64,000 nucleotides of DNA from Acetivibrio mesophilus (lineage in GTDB: Bacteria > Bacillota > Clostridia > Acetivibrionales > Acetivibrionaceae): contig NZ_RLII01000007.1 in the NCBI RefSeq assembly GCF_004102745.1, positions 97,210 through 161,209 of the forward strand. The letters are read 5' to 3'. How positions within the stretch are numbered: position 1 is the first letter of the stretch; every line of letters starts with the position of its first letter. Both the position numbers and the translations under genes were made by a program. Positions 27,118 through 35,996 of this stretch are shown one piece after another. The notes beneath the pieces were generated by a model. It was not told the origin of the DNA and did not search any database. It saw only the letters and a program-made list of their open reading frames with translations.

Positions 27118-28305
27118 ATGAAGAGGGTAATTCTGCATTGTGACCTTAATAATTTTTATGCCAGTGTGGAATGCTTATATAATCCTGAGCTTCGCGACAG
27201 GCCCGTTGCAGTATGCGGATCGGTAGAGGATAGGCATGGAATAGTGCTTGCCAAAAACTACGAGGCAAAGAAGTATAAGGTAATGACGGGAGAGACCGTA
27301 TGGGAGGCAAAAAGCAAGTGCCCCGGGCTGGTTACGGTAAGAGCCAATCATTCCTTGTATCTTAAATTCTCAAGATATGCCCGCCAAATTTACGAGTATT
27401 ATACCGACCAAATAGAATCCTTTGGGTTAGATGAGTGCTGGATGGATGTCAGTGAAAGTTCGTTACTTTTTGGAGACGGACCTAAGATAGCCAATGAGAT
27501 AAGGAAGAAAATAAAAAGAGAGTTGGGAGTGACGGTTTCCATCGGGGTAAGCTATAATAAAATATTTGCAAAGCTTGGGTCTGACATGAAAAAACCTGAT
27601 GCAGTTACGGTTATTACAGAGGATAATTTTAAAGAGAAAATATGGGGGCTTCCGGTGGAAGATCTCCTTTATGTGGGGCGCTCAACAAGAAGGAAACTCA
27701 ATAATCTGGCTATTTTTACTATCGGAGATTTGGCAAATTGCCATTTGGAATTTCTTATAAAGCAGTTGGGGAAATGGGGATATACCCTATGGAACTTTGC
27801 AAACGGCTATGACACCAGTCCTGTCGCCAGAAATGATTGTGAAATAGCGATAAAGAGTATAGGCAATTCCCTTACCACTCCGAGGGATCTCACCAATAAT
27901 GAAGATGTCCGGATTTTGATATATACGCTTTCCGAAAGCGTGGGAGAAAGGCTTAGAAGTCACAATCTTAAGGGCAGGACCGTCCAGATAAGCCTAAAGG
28001 ATCCGGGGCTTCAAAGCTTAGAGCGGCAGGGGCAGCTTGACTTACATACATATATTACATCTGAAATTGCAGCAAAGGCGTATGAAATATTTTTGAAATC
28101 CTGGGATTGGTCAAAGAATATAAGGGCTCTGGGAGTCAGAGTGACGGATCTCGTTGAAGCAGATACCTGCACGCAGATATCTCTGTTTTTAGATGACGCA
28201 AAAAGGCAAAAGCTTGAGATGATTGATGAATGTGTGGATAGAGTTCGGGAGAGATTCGGACATTATTCGGTGCAGAGGGGAATTTTGCTTCAATACAGGG
28301 ATTAA
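27118..28305 (+). CDS. dinB: Y-family DNA polymerase (DNA polymerase IV type)
   Basis: Error-prone lesion-bypass polymerase. 395 residues. Palm metal ligands: HCDLNNFYASVE at the N-terminus and GLDECWMDVS near 105-114; SIGVSYNKIFAKLGSDMKKPD near 141-161 is the family helix-loop; a helix-hairpin-helix region and a little-finger domain follow. The extreme C-terminus has no clear QL-x-LF clamp-binding motif, but TQISLFLDD near 350-358 resembles one (QxxLF). ATG 27118 follows gaaggtgg. A LexA box in the promoter makes it an SOS gene. Confidence 0.94.
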   Translation: MKRVILHCDLNNFYASVECLYNPELRDRPVAVCGSVEDRHGIVLAKNYEAKKYKVMTGETVWEAKSKCPGLVTVRANHSLYLKFSRYARQIYEYYTDQIESFGLDECWMDVSESSLLFGDGPKIANEIRKKIKRELGVTVSIGVSYNKIFAKLGSDMKKPDAVTVITEDNFKEKIWGLPVEDLLYVGRSTRRKLNNLAIFTIGDLANCHLEFLIKQLGKWGYTLWNFANGYDTSPVARNDCEIAIKSIGNSLTTPRDLTNNEDVRILIYTLSESVGERLRSHNLKGRTVQISLKDPGLQSLERQGQLDLHTYITSEIAAKAYEIFLKSWDWSKNIRALGVRVTDLVEADTCTQISLFLDDAKRQKLEMIDECVDRVRERFGHYSVQRGILLQYRD

Positions 28306-28344
28306 ACAGGTTTTAAAAGTAATCTGTTAAGGAAGTGGTATCTT

Positions 28345-28584
28345 GTGGGAAAGGTGTTTGTAGATACTATTGTAAAGTTTACAAGGGAAGGAGATAAAAT
28401 TCCTCTGGAGATAGTATGGGACGATGGACGAAAGTTTCAGGTAGACAGGGTTCTTGATATAACAAGGGCGGCATCCCTAAAAGCAGGGGGGAGAGGAATA
28501 AGATACAAATGCAGAGTGAAGGGAAAGGAAATATACTTGTTTTTTGATGATGATAAATGGTTTGTAGAAACCGAGAATAGATGA
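28345..28584 (+). CDS. Small protein downstream of dinB, unknown function
   Basis: 79 residues, beta-rich (VFVDTIVKFTREGDKIPLEIVWDDGRKFQVDRVL), with a basic centre and GIRYKCRVKGKEIYLFFDDDKWFVE near the C-terminus. No named family known to me. Start GTG 28345. It is 39 bases behind dinB, so it is probably SOS co-regulated. Confidence 0.75.
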   Translation: MGKVFVDTIVKFTREGDKIPLEIVWDDGRKFQVDRVLDITRAASLKAGGRGIRYKCRVKGKEIYLFFDDDKWFVETENR

Positions 28585-28628
28585 ATTATTGCCGGATAAA
28601 ATAAAATAATATTCTATTTGGAGGAGAA

Positions 28629-28685
28629 ATGAAGACAAGAGAGAATATAAAAACAAGGTTCGGAAGATATATTCAGCAAACATAA
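28629..28685 (+). CDS. Putative 18-residue peptide ORF before hflX
   Basis: Start ATG 28629 with a strong ggaggag (28620-28626); the peptide is basic (MKTRENIKTRFGRYIQQT) and stops 19 bases before the likely hflX start. It is a very good ribosome binding site for an otherwise empty gap. It could be a leader peptide that brings ribosomes to the weak hflX start, or a chance ORF. Confidence 0.4.
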   Translation: MKTRENIKTRFGRYIQQT

Positions 28686-28704
28686 AGAATTGAGGTGAGC
28701 ATTT

Positions 28705-30507
28705 ATTTATATAAAGGGCAATACAGATTCACTCAAATCGGCAGTTCTGAAAGAAATCGAGGAGCTGTTTGATATACAGGGCTCAAGGGATGAGTTTTTG
28801 CCATCGGGGCTTGCAGCAAAAATGGCAGAATTGACAGGAAAAATCAATCGTGAAATAGCGGTGTATATAAACAGAAAGGGAAATGTAATTGATGTAAGTG
28901 TGGGAGACAGCAGCACTGTTTCGCTTCCGGAGGTAGAGGGAAGAAGGGACTTGGCACACCTTTTGGGGATAAGATGTATCCATACTCATCCTAACGGTGA
29001 AGGAATAGTTTCTCTGGTGGATATAAACTCACTGGTGAAGCTGAGATTGGATGCCATGGTGGCGATCGGAGCGAAAGACGGGCAGATAACGGAAGTGTAT
29101 GCAGCCCTGCCCATGAGAGATGAAAAAGGGAATTTGGGCAAATCCGTCGTATACGGGCCGTTTGGCGGGGATGACAGAAGAATAAATTATCTGTGGGACA
29201 TAATATTTGAGGCCGATAAGCTTAAAAGTACGGCAGTATACTTAAATGAGAGTGATAGTGAAAGAGCCATATTGGTTGGACTTGAGACATCGTCAAAAGC
29301 TCTTGTAGAGGGGAAAAGCGAAGGGGAAAGATCTCTAGATGAGCTGGAGGAATTGGCATATACAGCTGGAGCGGTTGTTTTGGAAAAAATAATTCAAAAA
29401 AGGCCTGTCAAGGACCCGGCATTTTTTATCGGAAGAGGAAAGGTGGAAGAGCTTTCCCTCATACGCCAGGCTGTTGATGCCAATTTGATAATCTTTGACG
29501 ACGAGCTTTCGGGAGCTCAGGTAAGGAACATTGAAGAGGTGACAGGAGTAAAGGTCATAGACAGGACCACTTTGATTCTCGACATATTTGCCAAGAGAGC
29601 TCGCTCACGGGAGGGAAAGCTTCAGGTAGAACTGGCACAGTTAAAATACAGGGTGTCAAGGCTTATAGGTCTTGGGACTCAGCTTTCAAGGCTCGGAGGA
29701 GGCATAGGAACAAGAGGACCGGGAGAGAAGAAGCTGGAGGTTGACAGAAGGCATATAAAGAAGAGAATAGGATTCCTTGAGTCACAGCTCAGGGATGTGG
29801 AAAAGAGAAGGAATTCGCTTCGGGAAAGCCGGTCAAGAAACGCTATACCCACCATTGCTTTGGTAGGTTATACAAATGCAGGTAAGTCCACCCTTATGAA
29901 TAGATTGTGTGAGAGTGATGTCCTGGCGGAAAACAAGCTATTTGCGACCCTCGACCCCACCACAAGAAGTTTTAGCCTTGCGGAGGGAAGAGAAGTGCTT
30001 CTCATTGACACCGTAGGCTTTATAAGAAAGCTTCCCCATGAGCTGGTGGAGGCATTCAAATCAACACTGGAGGAAGCAGTATTTGCGGATATGTTGATTC
30101 ATGTGGTGGATGCTTCCAGTGAAGAGGCGGAGGAACAGGTAAAGGTTGTGAACAGCATTCTTGAGAGCCTTGGTGCAGCAAGCAAACCTGTTATCATGGC
30201 CCTCAACAAGATTGATGCAGTAAAGGACAGATCAAGACTTGCAATACTGAATCCAAAGGGCAAGATATTTGAAATATCTGCTGCTACAGGACAGGGAATT
30301 GATGATATGCTCGAAGGTATCAGAGAAATATTGCCCGAGGATGAAAAAGAGATAAGACTTTTTATACCCTACAGCGACGGATGGGTTATACCCTATATCT
30401 ATCAGAACGGAAAGGTACGTGAGCAAATTCACGGTGAGTCAGGTACCGAAGTAAAAGCTTTGATCAAAAAACGGAAGATAGAACCTATCAAGGAATACAT
30501 ATACTGA
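28705..30507 (+). CDS. hflX: Ribosome-associated GTPase HflX, apparent ATT start
   Basis: HflX GTPase binds the 50S subunit and rescues or splits stalled ribosomes. About 600 residues from 28705. Seen: the clostridial N-terminal extension, [19 protein letters not shown] segment near 210, the long coiled region, [19 protein letters not shown] near 330, G1 GYTNAGKST, switch region TLDPTTR, G3 DTVGF, G4 NKID. No ATG/GTG/TTG exists before TTG 28798, yet the frame is open from 28699 and codes for family-like N-terminal residues ([20 protein letters not shown]). The site gaggtga (28692-28698) lies 6 bases before ATT 28705, so ATT is the likely start; TTG 28798 has no site and is the fallback. Confidence 0.9.
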   Translation: MYIKGNTDSLKSAVLKEIEELFDIQGSRDEFLPSGLAAKMAELTGKINREIAVYINRKGNVIDVSVGDSSTVSLPEVEGRRDLAHLLGIRCIHTHPNGEGIVSLVDINSLVKLRLDAMVAIGAKDGQITEVYAALPMRDEKGNLGKSVVYGPFGGDDRRINYLWDIIFEADKLKSTAVYLNESDSERAILVGLETSSKALVEGKSEGERSLDELEELAYTAGAVVLEKIIQKRPVKDPAFFIGRGKVEELSLIRQAVDANLIIFDDELSGAQVRNIEEVTGVKVIDRTTLILDIFAKRARSREGKLQVELAQLKYRVSRLIGLGTQLSRLGGGIGTRGPGEKKLEVDRRHIKKRIGFLESQLRDVEKRRNSLRESRSRNAIPTIALVGYTNAGKSTLMNRLCESDVLAENKLFATLDPTTRSFSLAEGREVLLIDTVGFIRKLPHELVEAFKSTLEEAVFADMLIHVVDASSEEAEEQVKVVNSILESLGAASKPVIMALNKIDAVKDRSRLAILNPKGKIFEISAATGQGIDDMLEGIREILPEDEKEIRLFIPYSDGWVIPYIYQNGKVREQIHGESGTEVKALIKKRKIEPIKEYIY

Positions 30508-30673
30508 TAATGCGGATTTTGATAGGGAGATAAAAACCATAATTTCCTCATAGTTCGAATAAAGACTACCACTAAAGTATTATAATATATATATATGAAA
30601 AATCTTCTAATATATATGGAAGTTTTACGAATATGTATTATATATAAATCAAATTATGAAAGGGGTTTTTATT

Positions 30674-31114
30674 ATGCTGATGAGGAGCTTTGCAGGTGGA
30701 GTGGTGTTCTCGGGAGACAAAGTCCTTCTTCTTAAAAATGAGAGGGATGAATGGGTGCTTCCGAGGGAGGTAATGCACGATGGAGAACTTTCAAGTGAAG
30801 TAGCATTAAGAAAAATCAGGGAAGAGTCCGGTATATTACCCGAAATTGTATTCACAGCAGGACAGACAAATTATGAATTCTCATCTACAACATGTAAAAA
30901 ACCCTTCTGCAACAAAACGACATGGTATATTATGGAATCCCTTAACGAAGAAAATAAAATAGAAAAGAGCAGAACTGGATTCATGAGCTTTGTTAAAATT
31001 GACGAAGCCATGAATCTTATTAATTCAGGCTATGACAAGTCGTTGGTGAGTCTGGCATATAAAAAATACCGAGAAATGGTGCAGAATAAAGAGTACGAGT
31101 ACGCTTTTAATTAA
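30674..31114 (+). CDS. Nudix hydrolase family protein
   Basis: 146 residues, Nudix fold (AGGVVFSGDKVLLLKNERDEWVLP at the N-terminus). The Nudix box is partly degenerate: compared with Gx5Ex7REUxEExGU, the first Gly is Glu and the Glu of RE is Lys (R-K-I-R-E-E-S-G-I), while the two central metal-binding Glu remain. A pair of cysteines (CKKPFC) follows. Start ATG 30674 with aaagggg (30659-30665); ATG 30656 is upstream of that site. Substrate unknown; reduced activity possible. Confidence 0.82.
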   Translation: MLMRSFAGGVVFSGDKVLLLKNERDEWVLPREVMHDGELSSEVALRKIREESGILPEIVFTAGQTNYEFSSTTCKKPFCNKTTWYIMESLNEENKIEKSRTGFMSFVKIDEAMNLINSGYDKSLVSLAYKKYREMVQNKEYEYAFN

Positions 31115-31125
31115 GACTGTAAAAA

Positions 31126-31151
31126 GTGAAGGGGCCAGATAGCCCCTTCAC
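31126..31151. terminator. Bidirectional terminator between Nudix gene and lepB
   Basis: gtgaaggggc (31126-31135) and gccccttcac (31142-31151) form a perfect 10-bp stem with A/T runs on both sides. Confidence 0.92.
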
Positions 31152-31158
31152 AAAAAAC

Positions 31159-31725
31159 TTAAAACTTAAAAACATACTTACCTATTATATGATCTAAAGG
31201 AATAGGTCCAACCATCCTGCTGTCATAGCTGTTGTTTCTGTTGTCTCCCATTACAAAAACATGGCCTTCCGGCACGATTATTACCTCATCGGAAGAATAA
31301 AGCATAGGTTCCTTTATATAAGGTTCATCCAGTGCAATACCGTCTCTGTAAACCTTTCCGTCCTTGAATTCAAGCTTGTCTCCGGCCTTGCCTATAACTC
31401 TCTTGATCCAGAAAATTTCATCAATCTCCTTATTGAAACGATAGGAAATAGCGTTGTACCTGAGGCTGTCCACTATATCATCGGCAATGCTGCGGGGTCT
31501 GTCTAGCCGTTTATCCAAGATAACAATATCTCCATAGTCAGGCTCAAATCCCAAGGTATGAACCAGCTTATTTACTATTACACGATCATTGCTATGCAAA
31601 GTCGACTCCATAGAAATCCCTTGAACCATGGTGGGCTGTAGAATAAAAATTGTAATTGAGAGACCAAAAACGATGGCAAGAAGAATATGGGCAGTCCAAC
31701 TTAAAATTTCTTTAATAATTTTCAC
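31159..31725 (-). CDS. lepB: Signal peptidase I
   Basis: Membrane-bound type I signal peptidase that removes signal peptides on the outer face of the membrane. 188 residues from the start chosen here. One N-terminal membrane anchor (LSWTAHILLAIVFGLSITIFI), catalytic serine in GISMESTL, catalytic lysine in IKRVIGKAGD, and the GDNRNNSYDSR box. I chose GTG at 31725 because aaggagga lies directly upstream; the 20-codon extension to 31785 has no site. Confidence 0.94.
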   Translation of the reverse strand: MKIIKEILSWTAHILLAIVFGLSITIFILQPTMVQGISMESTLHSNDRVIVNKLVHTLGFEPDYGDIVILDKRLDRPRSIADDIVDSLRYNAISYRFNKEIDEIFWIKRVIGKAGDKLEFKDGKVYRDGIALDEPYIKEPMLYSSDEVIIVPEGHVFVMGDNRNNSYDSRMVGPIPLDHIIGKYVFKF

Positions 31726-31950
31726 AATATATTCCTCCTTAACAGAAGTTGACTTTTCTATCATTTTGATAATATTATACATCATTTAATGTGCATTTTT
31801 CCACTATATATTTTGAGATAAAGATTTTCCATTGAATTTTGATATTGTAATATATAATCGAAAAACTATAGAGTAAGAAACTATATAATGTTAAAATATA
31901 GATGATGAAAAAGATTTGAGAGTACAATAATCAAAGCAAAAAGGTGGATA

Positions 31951-32604
31951 ATGTTGGATAAAGTATATAAAACAGTATTAAACCATGCGGTGTATGAAAT
32001 TGAAGAAAAGAAATCCAGATTTATAGCATCGGTTAAGCCGATATCAACCGAAGAAGAGGCAATGGAGTTTATTGAAGGATTAAAATCAAAGTACTGGAAT
32101 GCCACGCATAATGTTTACGCCTACTATATTGGTGGGAAGAATATTATACAGAAGTTTAGTGATGACGGAGAACCGTCGGGGACTGCCGGACTTCCCATGC
32201 TTGAAGTCATAAAGAGAATGGAGCTTCGAGATTTGGTGGTTGTAGTAACAAGGTATTTCGGAGGTACTTTGCTTGGGGCTGCAGGGCTTATACGGGCATA
32301 CAGCAAAAGCGCTTCAATGGGTATAGAAGCAGCCGGAATAGTGACAAAAAAGCTTTGCAGAGAGGTAAATATAGTTTTAGAGTATACCCTGTTTGGGAAA
32401 GTTCAGAATATCCTTATTTCCGAGGGCTTTACGATAAAAGATGTTATATACGAACAGGATGTGGAGATAATAGTATTTGTTCCGAACGACGAGGTCGAAG
32501 CTTTTGTGGATATGATCAATGAAGCAACAAACGCAAGAGCAATTATTCAGAAGGGAGACAGTTGCTACATTACATTGGACTCCCAGGGAAAAATTATATT
32601 ATAG
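31951..32604 (+). CDS. YigZ/IMPACT family protein
   Basis: 217 residues. N-terminal UPF0029/IMPACT domain with KKSRFIASVKPI, DDGEPSGTAGLPML and VVVVTRYFGGTLLGAAGLIRAY, and a C-terminal DUF1949-like ferredoxin-fold domain. Family members may act in translation control or proteolysis; no reaction is proven. ATG 31951 follows aaaaaggtgg. The next gene is 17 bases downstream, so the two are probably co-transcribed. Confidence 0.9.
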   Translation: MLDKVYKTVLNHAVYEIEEKKSRFIASVKPISTEEEAMEFIEGLKSKYWNATHNVYAYYIGGKNIIQKFSDDGEPSGTAGLPMLEVIKRMELRDLVVVVTRYFGGTLLGAAGLIRAYSKSASMGIEAAGIVTKKLCREVNIVLEYTLFGKVQNILISEGFTIKDVIYEQDVEIIVFVPNDEVEAFVDMINEATNARAIIQKGDSCYITLDSQGKIIL

Positions 32605-32621
32605 ATTGAGGAGGTAGTGCT

Positions 32622-32996
32622 ATGCTGGAGGAAAAAATGCTGGAGAAAAAAGTTTGGGCTGTTATAGGCGCCAGTGATAATCCGGAAAAGTATGGAAATA
32701 AGATTTATAAGAAGCTTAAGTCAAAGGGATACACAGTATATCCTGTAAATCCCAACTATGAAACTATTGAGGGTGACAGATGCTACAGTGATTTGTCATC
32801 TCTTCCGGAAGTTCCGGAGGTTATTGATATGGTGGTTTCGCCAAAACGGGGCAAGGAAGTTATAGAAGAGGCTTCACGACTTGGAGTGCAAAATATTTGG
32901 CTTCAGCCGGGTACACATAACAATGAAATTATGGAGCTTATTGACAGCAAGGGATTAAATGCTGTTCAGGCCTGTGTCCTTGTGGCTTTGAGATAG
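32622..32996 (+). CDS. CoA-binding domain protein (YccU-like)
   Basis: 124 residues, a single Rossmann CoA-binding domain like succinyl-CoA ligase alpha N-termini: VWAVIGASDNPEKYGNKIY at the start, KGYTVYPVNPNYETIEG near 34-50, and VQNIWLQPGTHNNE near 88-101. Stand-alone forms are common; cellular role unknown. ATG 32622 follows gaggaggtag. Confidence 0.9.
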   Translation: MLEEKMLEKKVWAVIGASDNPEKYGNKIYKKLKSKGYTVYPVNPNYETIEGDRCYSDLSSLPEVPEVIDMVVSPKRGKEVIEEASRLGVQNIWLQPGTHNNEIMELIDSKGLNAVQACVLVALR

Positions 32997-33061
32997 AGCG
33001 GTTATAATAAGCTTTTGAAATTGCTGAGCTATAAATTGCGTCTGGTGGAAATTCCGGGATT

Positions 33062-34225
33062 TTATGGGGCTATCGAGTATATATCGGAAAATTCGATATT
33101 GATAGCCTCAATTATTTTGCTCTGGGAATTCTGCCTGCTGGGATCATGCCATTGACTCTCTTCGCAAAGGTGGATGGGCATTGATATTATAAACTCGCTT
33201 CCCTTATTTTCTTCACTTCTTACCCTGATGGTTCCATTGTGAAGGGCAACAAAGGACTTTACAATGGAAAGACCTATGCCGCTTCCGTCAATCTCTGCAG
33301 TGAGATCGTTATTTACTTGACGATAGCGCTCAAAAACAGCCGCTTGCATATCCTGAGGTATTCCTATGCCTGTATCTTTAACTTTAATAATCACATTATT
33401 GAATTTATTTGCTACTTTTACTGAGATTTTGCCCCCTTCATTGGTAAACTTGATAGCGTTGGATAAGAGGTTTAGAAGTATTCTTTCAATTTTGTCAACG
33501 TCCACAGCAGTTATAATTTCCTCATTGAGGGTATCAAACTCCAAAGTCAACCCTTTTTGCTCTACATAAGGGATTACGGAGCTGGTTATGTCTTCCACCA
33601 GATATACGATATTGCAATTTACCAGATTTGTCTTGATGTAGCCGGAATCAATGCGACTAAGATCGAGGATATTGTTTATCAACCTCAAAAGCCTGTAACA
33701 GTTCTGCTTTATGGTAACCAAATGTCGAGTTGATTTTCTGCGGTCATTCCCGTCAAGAGGATATTTTTGACTGATAAGCTGTATAGCCCCGAGAATAACA
33801 CTTAAGGGGGTTTTTAGCTCGTGGGACATGTTGTAAAAGAACTCTGACTTTTGACTGCTTGTTTTTATAGTTTTCTCATAGAGTGAGGTAAGGTTTCGAA
33901 TTAGCTCATTCTTTTCTTCAAGCTCACGTTGATGTTGTTTTTTCAAATTTTCAATATCATCAATATTTTTTGAAGAAATATCACTCAATTTCTTATTGGC
34001 ATATACCACAACCAGTATAAGAGCAACAAAAATCAGAACCTCCAATATAAGGATAAAAATGCTTTGTGCCAGCAGCAGGTCAAGGAGGGCACTATCATCT
34101 GCAGGAGCTTTGTTAGTTGTCTCGTACATAAATGAAATAAAACCAACACTTGCAATAACTAAATGTGCAAGCACAGAATATATTACAATCCTCGTGCATG
34201 TACTGATATAAGGTTTACTGTTCAT
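33062..34225 (-). CDS. Membrane sensor histidine kinase, orphan
   Basis: 387 residues. Two N-terminal membrane helices (about 11-33 and 50-74), a coiled-coil stretch (about 80-125), a HisKA domain with the phospho-accepting histidine in MSHELKTPLS, and an HATPase domain with N box NLLSNAIKF, G1 DTGIGIP and G2 GSGIGLSI. The loop between the helices is only about 16 residues, so no extracellular sensor domain exists. No response regulator lies beside it. In endospore formers such orphan kinases can feed the Spo0A relay; that role is inference only. Confidence 0.93.
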   Translation of the reverse strand: MNSKPYISTCTRIVIYSVLAHLVIASVGFISFMYETTNKAPADDSALLDLLLAQSIFILILEVLIFVALILVVVYANKKLSDISSKNIDDIENLKKQHQRELEEKNELIRNLTSLYEKTIKTSSQKSEFFYNMSHELKTPLSVILGAIQLISQKYPLDGNDRRKSTRHLVTIKQNCYRLLRLINNILDLSRIDSGYIKTNLVNCNIVYLVEDITSSVIPYVEQKGLTLEFDTLNEEIITAVDVDKIERILLNLLSNAIKFTNEGGKISVKVANKFNNVIIKVKDTGIGIPQDMQAAVFERYRQVNNDLTAEIDGSGIGLSIVKSFVALHNGTIRVRSEENKGSEFIISMPIHLCEESQWHDPSRQNSQSKIIEAINIEFSDIYSIAP

Positions 34226-34486
34226 AGTACCAACCCTTACTTTATAATAAGTATGATTTCATATATTTTTTACATAGAATAATATAGGGCTATATACATA
34301 AAATGTCATACCTATTTTATACAATAAAAACAAATATGTAAATACATTTTTGGCATTCATGACAAAAAAACTTCGAATTCAATCAGAATACCTTTATAAA
34401 ATAGACTTTTAATATTATAATTTATAAAGGACAAAACTATATCGGTTTTATGTAGTTATTTATATATATCGTTAAGGAGGTATTTT

Positions 34487-35215
34487 ATGTCAGGACATTC
34501 AAAATGGGCTAATATAAAACATAAAAAGCAAAAGACAGATGCTCAGAAGGGAAAAGTATTTACAAAAATCGGAAGGGAAATAGCTATAGTCGTAAAACAA
34601 GGGGGACCCGACCCCGAAGTCAATTCAAAGCTCAAGGACGTTATAGCCAAGGCAAAAGCTGCTAATATGCCCAATGATACTATCATGAGGAGTATTAAGA
34701 AGGCGGCAGGTGACGTTGATTCAGCCAACTATGAGGAAGTAACATATGAAGGTTATGGCCCCGGTGGTGTAGCTGTTATTGTTGAAGCCATGACGGATAA
34801 CAGAAACAGGACGGCGGGTGATGTTAGGCATTTCTTTGATAAATTCGGAGGCAATCTCGGTACATCGGGCTGTGTGTCCTTTATGTTTGACAAAAAGGGC
34901 GTAATACTTATTGAGAAGAGTGACAAGGTTAAAGAAGATGACCTTATGATGAGAGCTTTGGACCTTGGGGCGGAGGATTTCTCCACCGAGGAGGAGTATT
35001 TTGAAATAATTACATCGCCGGAGGATTTCTCAAATGTGAGAGAAGGCCTTGAACAGGATGGTTATGATTTTGTCGAGGCTGAAGTTGAGATGGTTCCCCA
35101 GACTATGACTACACTGACCGATCAAAAGCAGATTGATTTTATGGATAGGCTCATTGAAAGCTTGGAGGATCTGGATGATGTCCAGAACGTTTATCACAAT
35201 TGGGATGGCGAGTAG
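34487..35215 (+). CDS. yebC: YebC/PmpR family protein
   Basis: 242 residues: [21 protein letters not shown] at the N-terminus, [20 protein letters not shown] near 85-104 and [14 protein letters not shown] near 121-134 are diagnostic. Long annotated as a transcription factor; some YebC proteins help ribosomes pass proline-rich stretches. ATG 34487 follows aaggaggt. Single gene; a strong terminator follows. The 261-base gap upstream holds AT-rich sequence only, without a convincing promoter. Confidence 0.96.
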   Translation: MSGHSKWANIKHKKQKTDAQKGKVFTKIGREIAIVVKQGGPDPEVNSKLKDVIAKAKAANMPNDTIMRSIKKAAGDVDSANYEEVTYEGYGPGGVAVIVEAMTDNRNRTAGDVRHFFDKFGGNLGTSGCVSFMFDKKGVILIEKSDKVKEDDLMMRALDLGAEDFSTEEEYFEIITSPEDFSNVREGLEQDGYDFVEAEVEMVPQTMTTLTDQKQIDFMDRLIESLEDLDDVQNVYHNWDGE

Positions 35216-35242
35216 AGATTTTAAATACCAGGGGATTTTTTG

Positions 35243-35294
35243 CTTACCTTCCTGTATTGCCTGAGGTTTAGGCCATACAGGAAGGTGCTTTTTT
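35243..35294 (+). terminator. yebC terminator
   Basis: accttcctgtat (35246-35257) and atacaggaaggt (35275-35286) form a perfect 12-bp stem, extended inward by gcct/aggc pairs, followed by six T. Confidence 0.95.
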
Positions 35295-35401
35295 GAGATA
35301 TATTCCCAAATTCAAAAAAATATCTATTCAAATTTCCCAAAGTATTAACAAGAGGAAAAATTTTTGATATTATATATGCGTTGAGGAAGGAGAGGATAGT
35401 T

Positions 35402-35572
35402 TTGAGCAATATGGTTTATGATATTCTTGAAAGTCAGATAAAAAGTGAGATCGACAAGAGTATTCAAAGACTGGGAGTCAAAACATATGATGTTTCGATT
35501 GACGCAGATGTATGTTTGAATATTAAGGTTGTTCTTGTTTCGAATGAAGTGGAGATTAAAAATATAAGTTAG
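35402..35572 (+). CDS. Small hypothetical protein
   Basis: 56 residues from TTG 35402 (gaaggagaggatag just upstream). The sequence is amphipathic then beta-like (SQIKSEIDKSIQRLG, YDVSIDADVCLNIKVVLVS) and resembles no family I can name. It is framed by the yebC terminator and a strong bidirectional terminator, which supports an independent short gene. Confidence 0.5.
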   Translation: MSNMVYDILESQIKSEIDKSIQRLGVKTYDVSIDADVCLNIKVVLVSNEVEIKNIS

Positions 35573-35603
35573 AAGGTTTATAACTATCACGAGGGAATAA
35601 TTT

Positions 35604-35648
35604 AAAAAACCAGGTGCCCTTATAGTAGAGCTTAAGGCACCTGGTTTT
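35604..35648. terminator. Bidirectional terminator
   Basis: aaaaccaggtgcc and ggcacctggtttt are perfect complements (outer ends 35606 and 35648) between convergent genes. Confidence 0.93.
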
Positions 35649-35654
35649 CTATAC

Positions 35655-35873
35655 TTAGGCTTTATTATCCACAGGAGCTGATTCTCTAAATAGCAAGCTT
35701 ATGCTATATAACCCTGCAATACCTACTATTGAATATATTGTCCTTGTAATAAATGAGCCTACACCAAACAAACTTGCTACTAGGTTATAGTCAAACAGTC
35801 CAACCAAAAGCCAGTTTAGTGCTCCGATTATAACTAAAGCCAAAGCCAGTCTATCCAAAGGTGTTCTATCCAT
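35655..35873 (-). CDS. DUF378 family membrane protein (YuzA-like)
   Basis: 72 residues with two membrane helices: LALALVIIGALNWLLVGLF and the second around TIYSIVGIAGLYSIS. The motif GALNWLLVGLFDYNLV is typical of DUF378. Function unknown. Start ATG 35873; ggagttg-type site upstream. Confidence 0.9.
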   Translation of the reverse strand: MDRTPLDRLALALVIIGALNWLLVGLFDYNLVASLFGVGSFITRTIYSIVGIAGLYSISLLFRESAPVDNKA

Positions 35874-35996
35874 AATTACAACTCCTTTTTATCAAATTAA
35901 GCTTTATATTAAATTATATCTGTATTATTACCGACGAAAAATTAAAAATTCATAGCAAAAAATGAATTGGAATAAAAGTAAAAAGGAGGAAAAATA

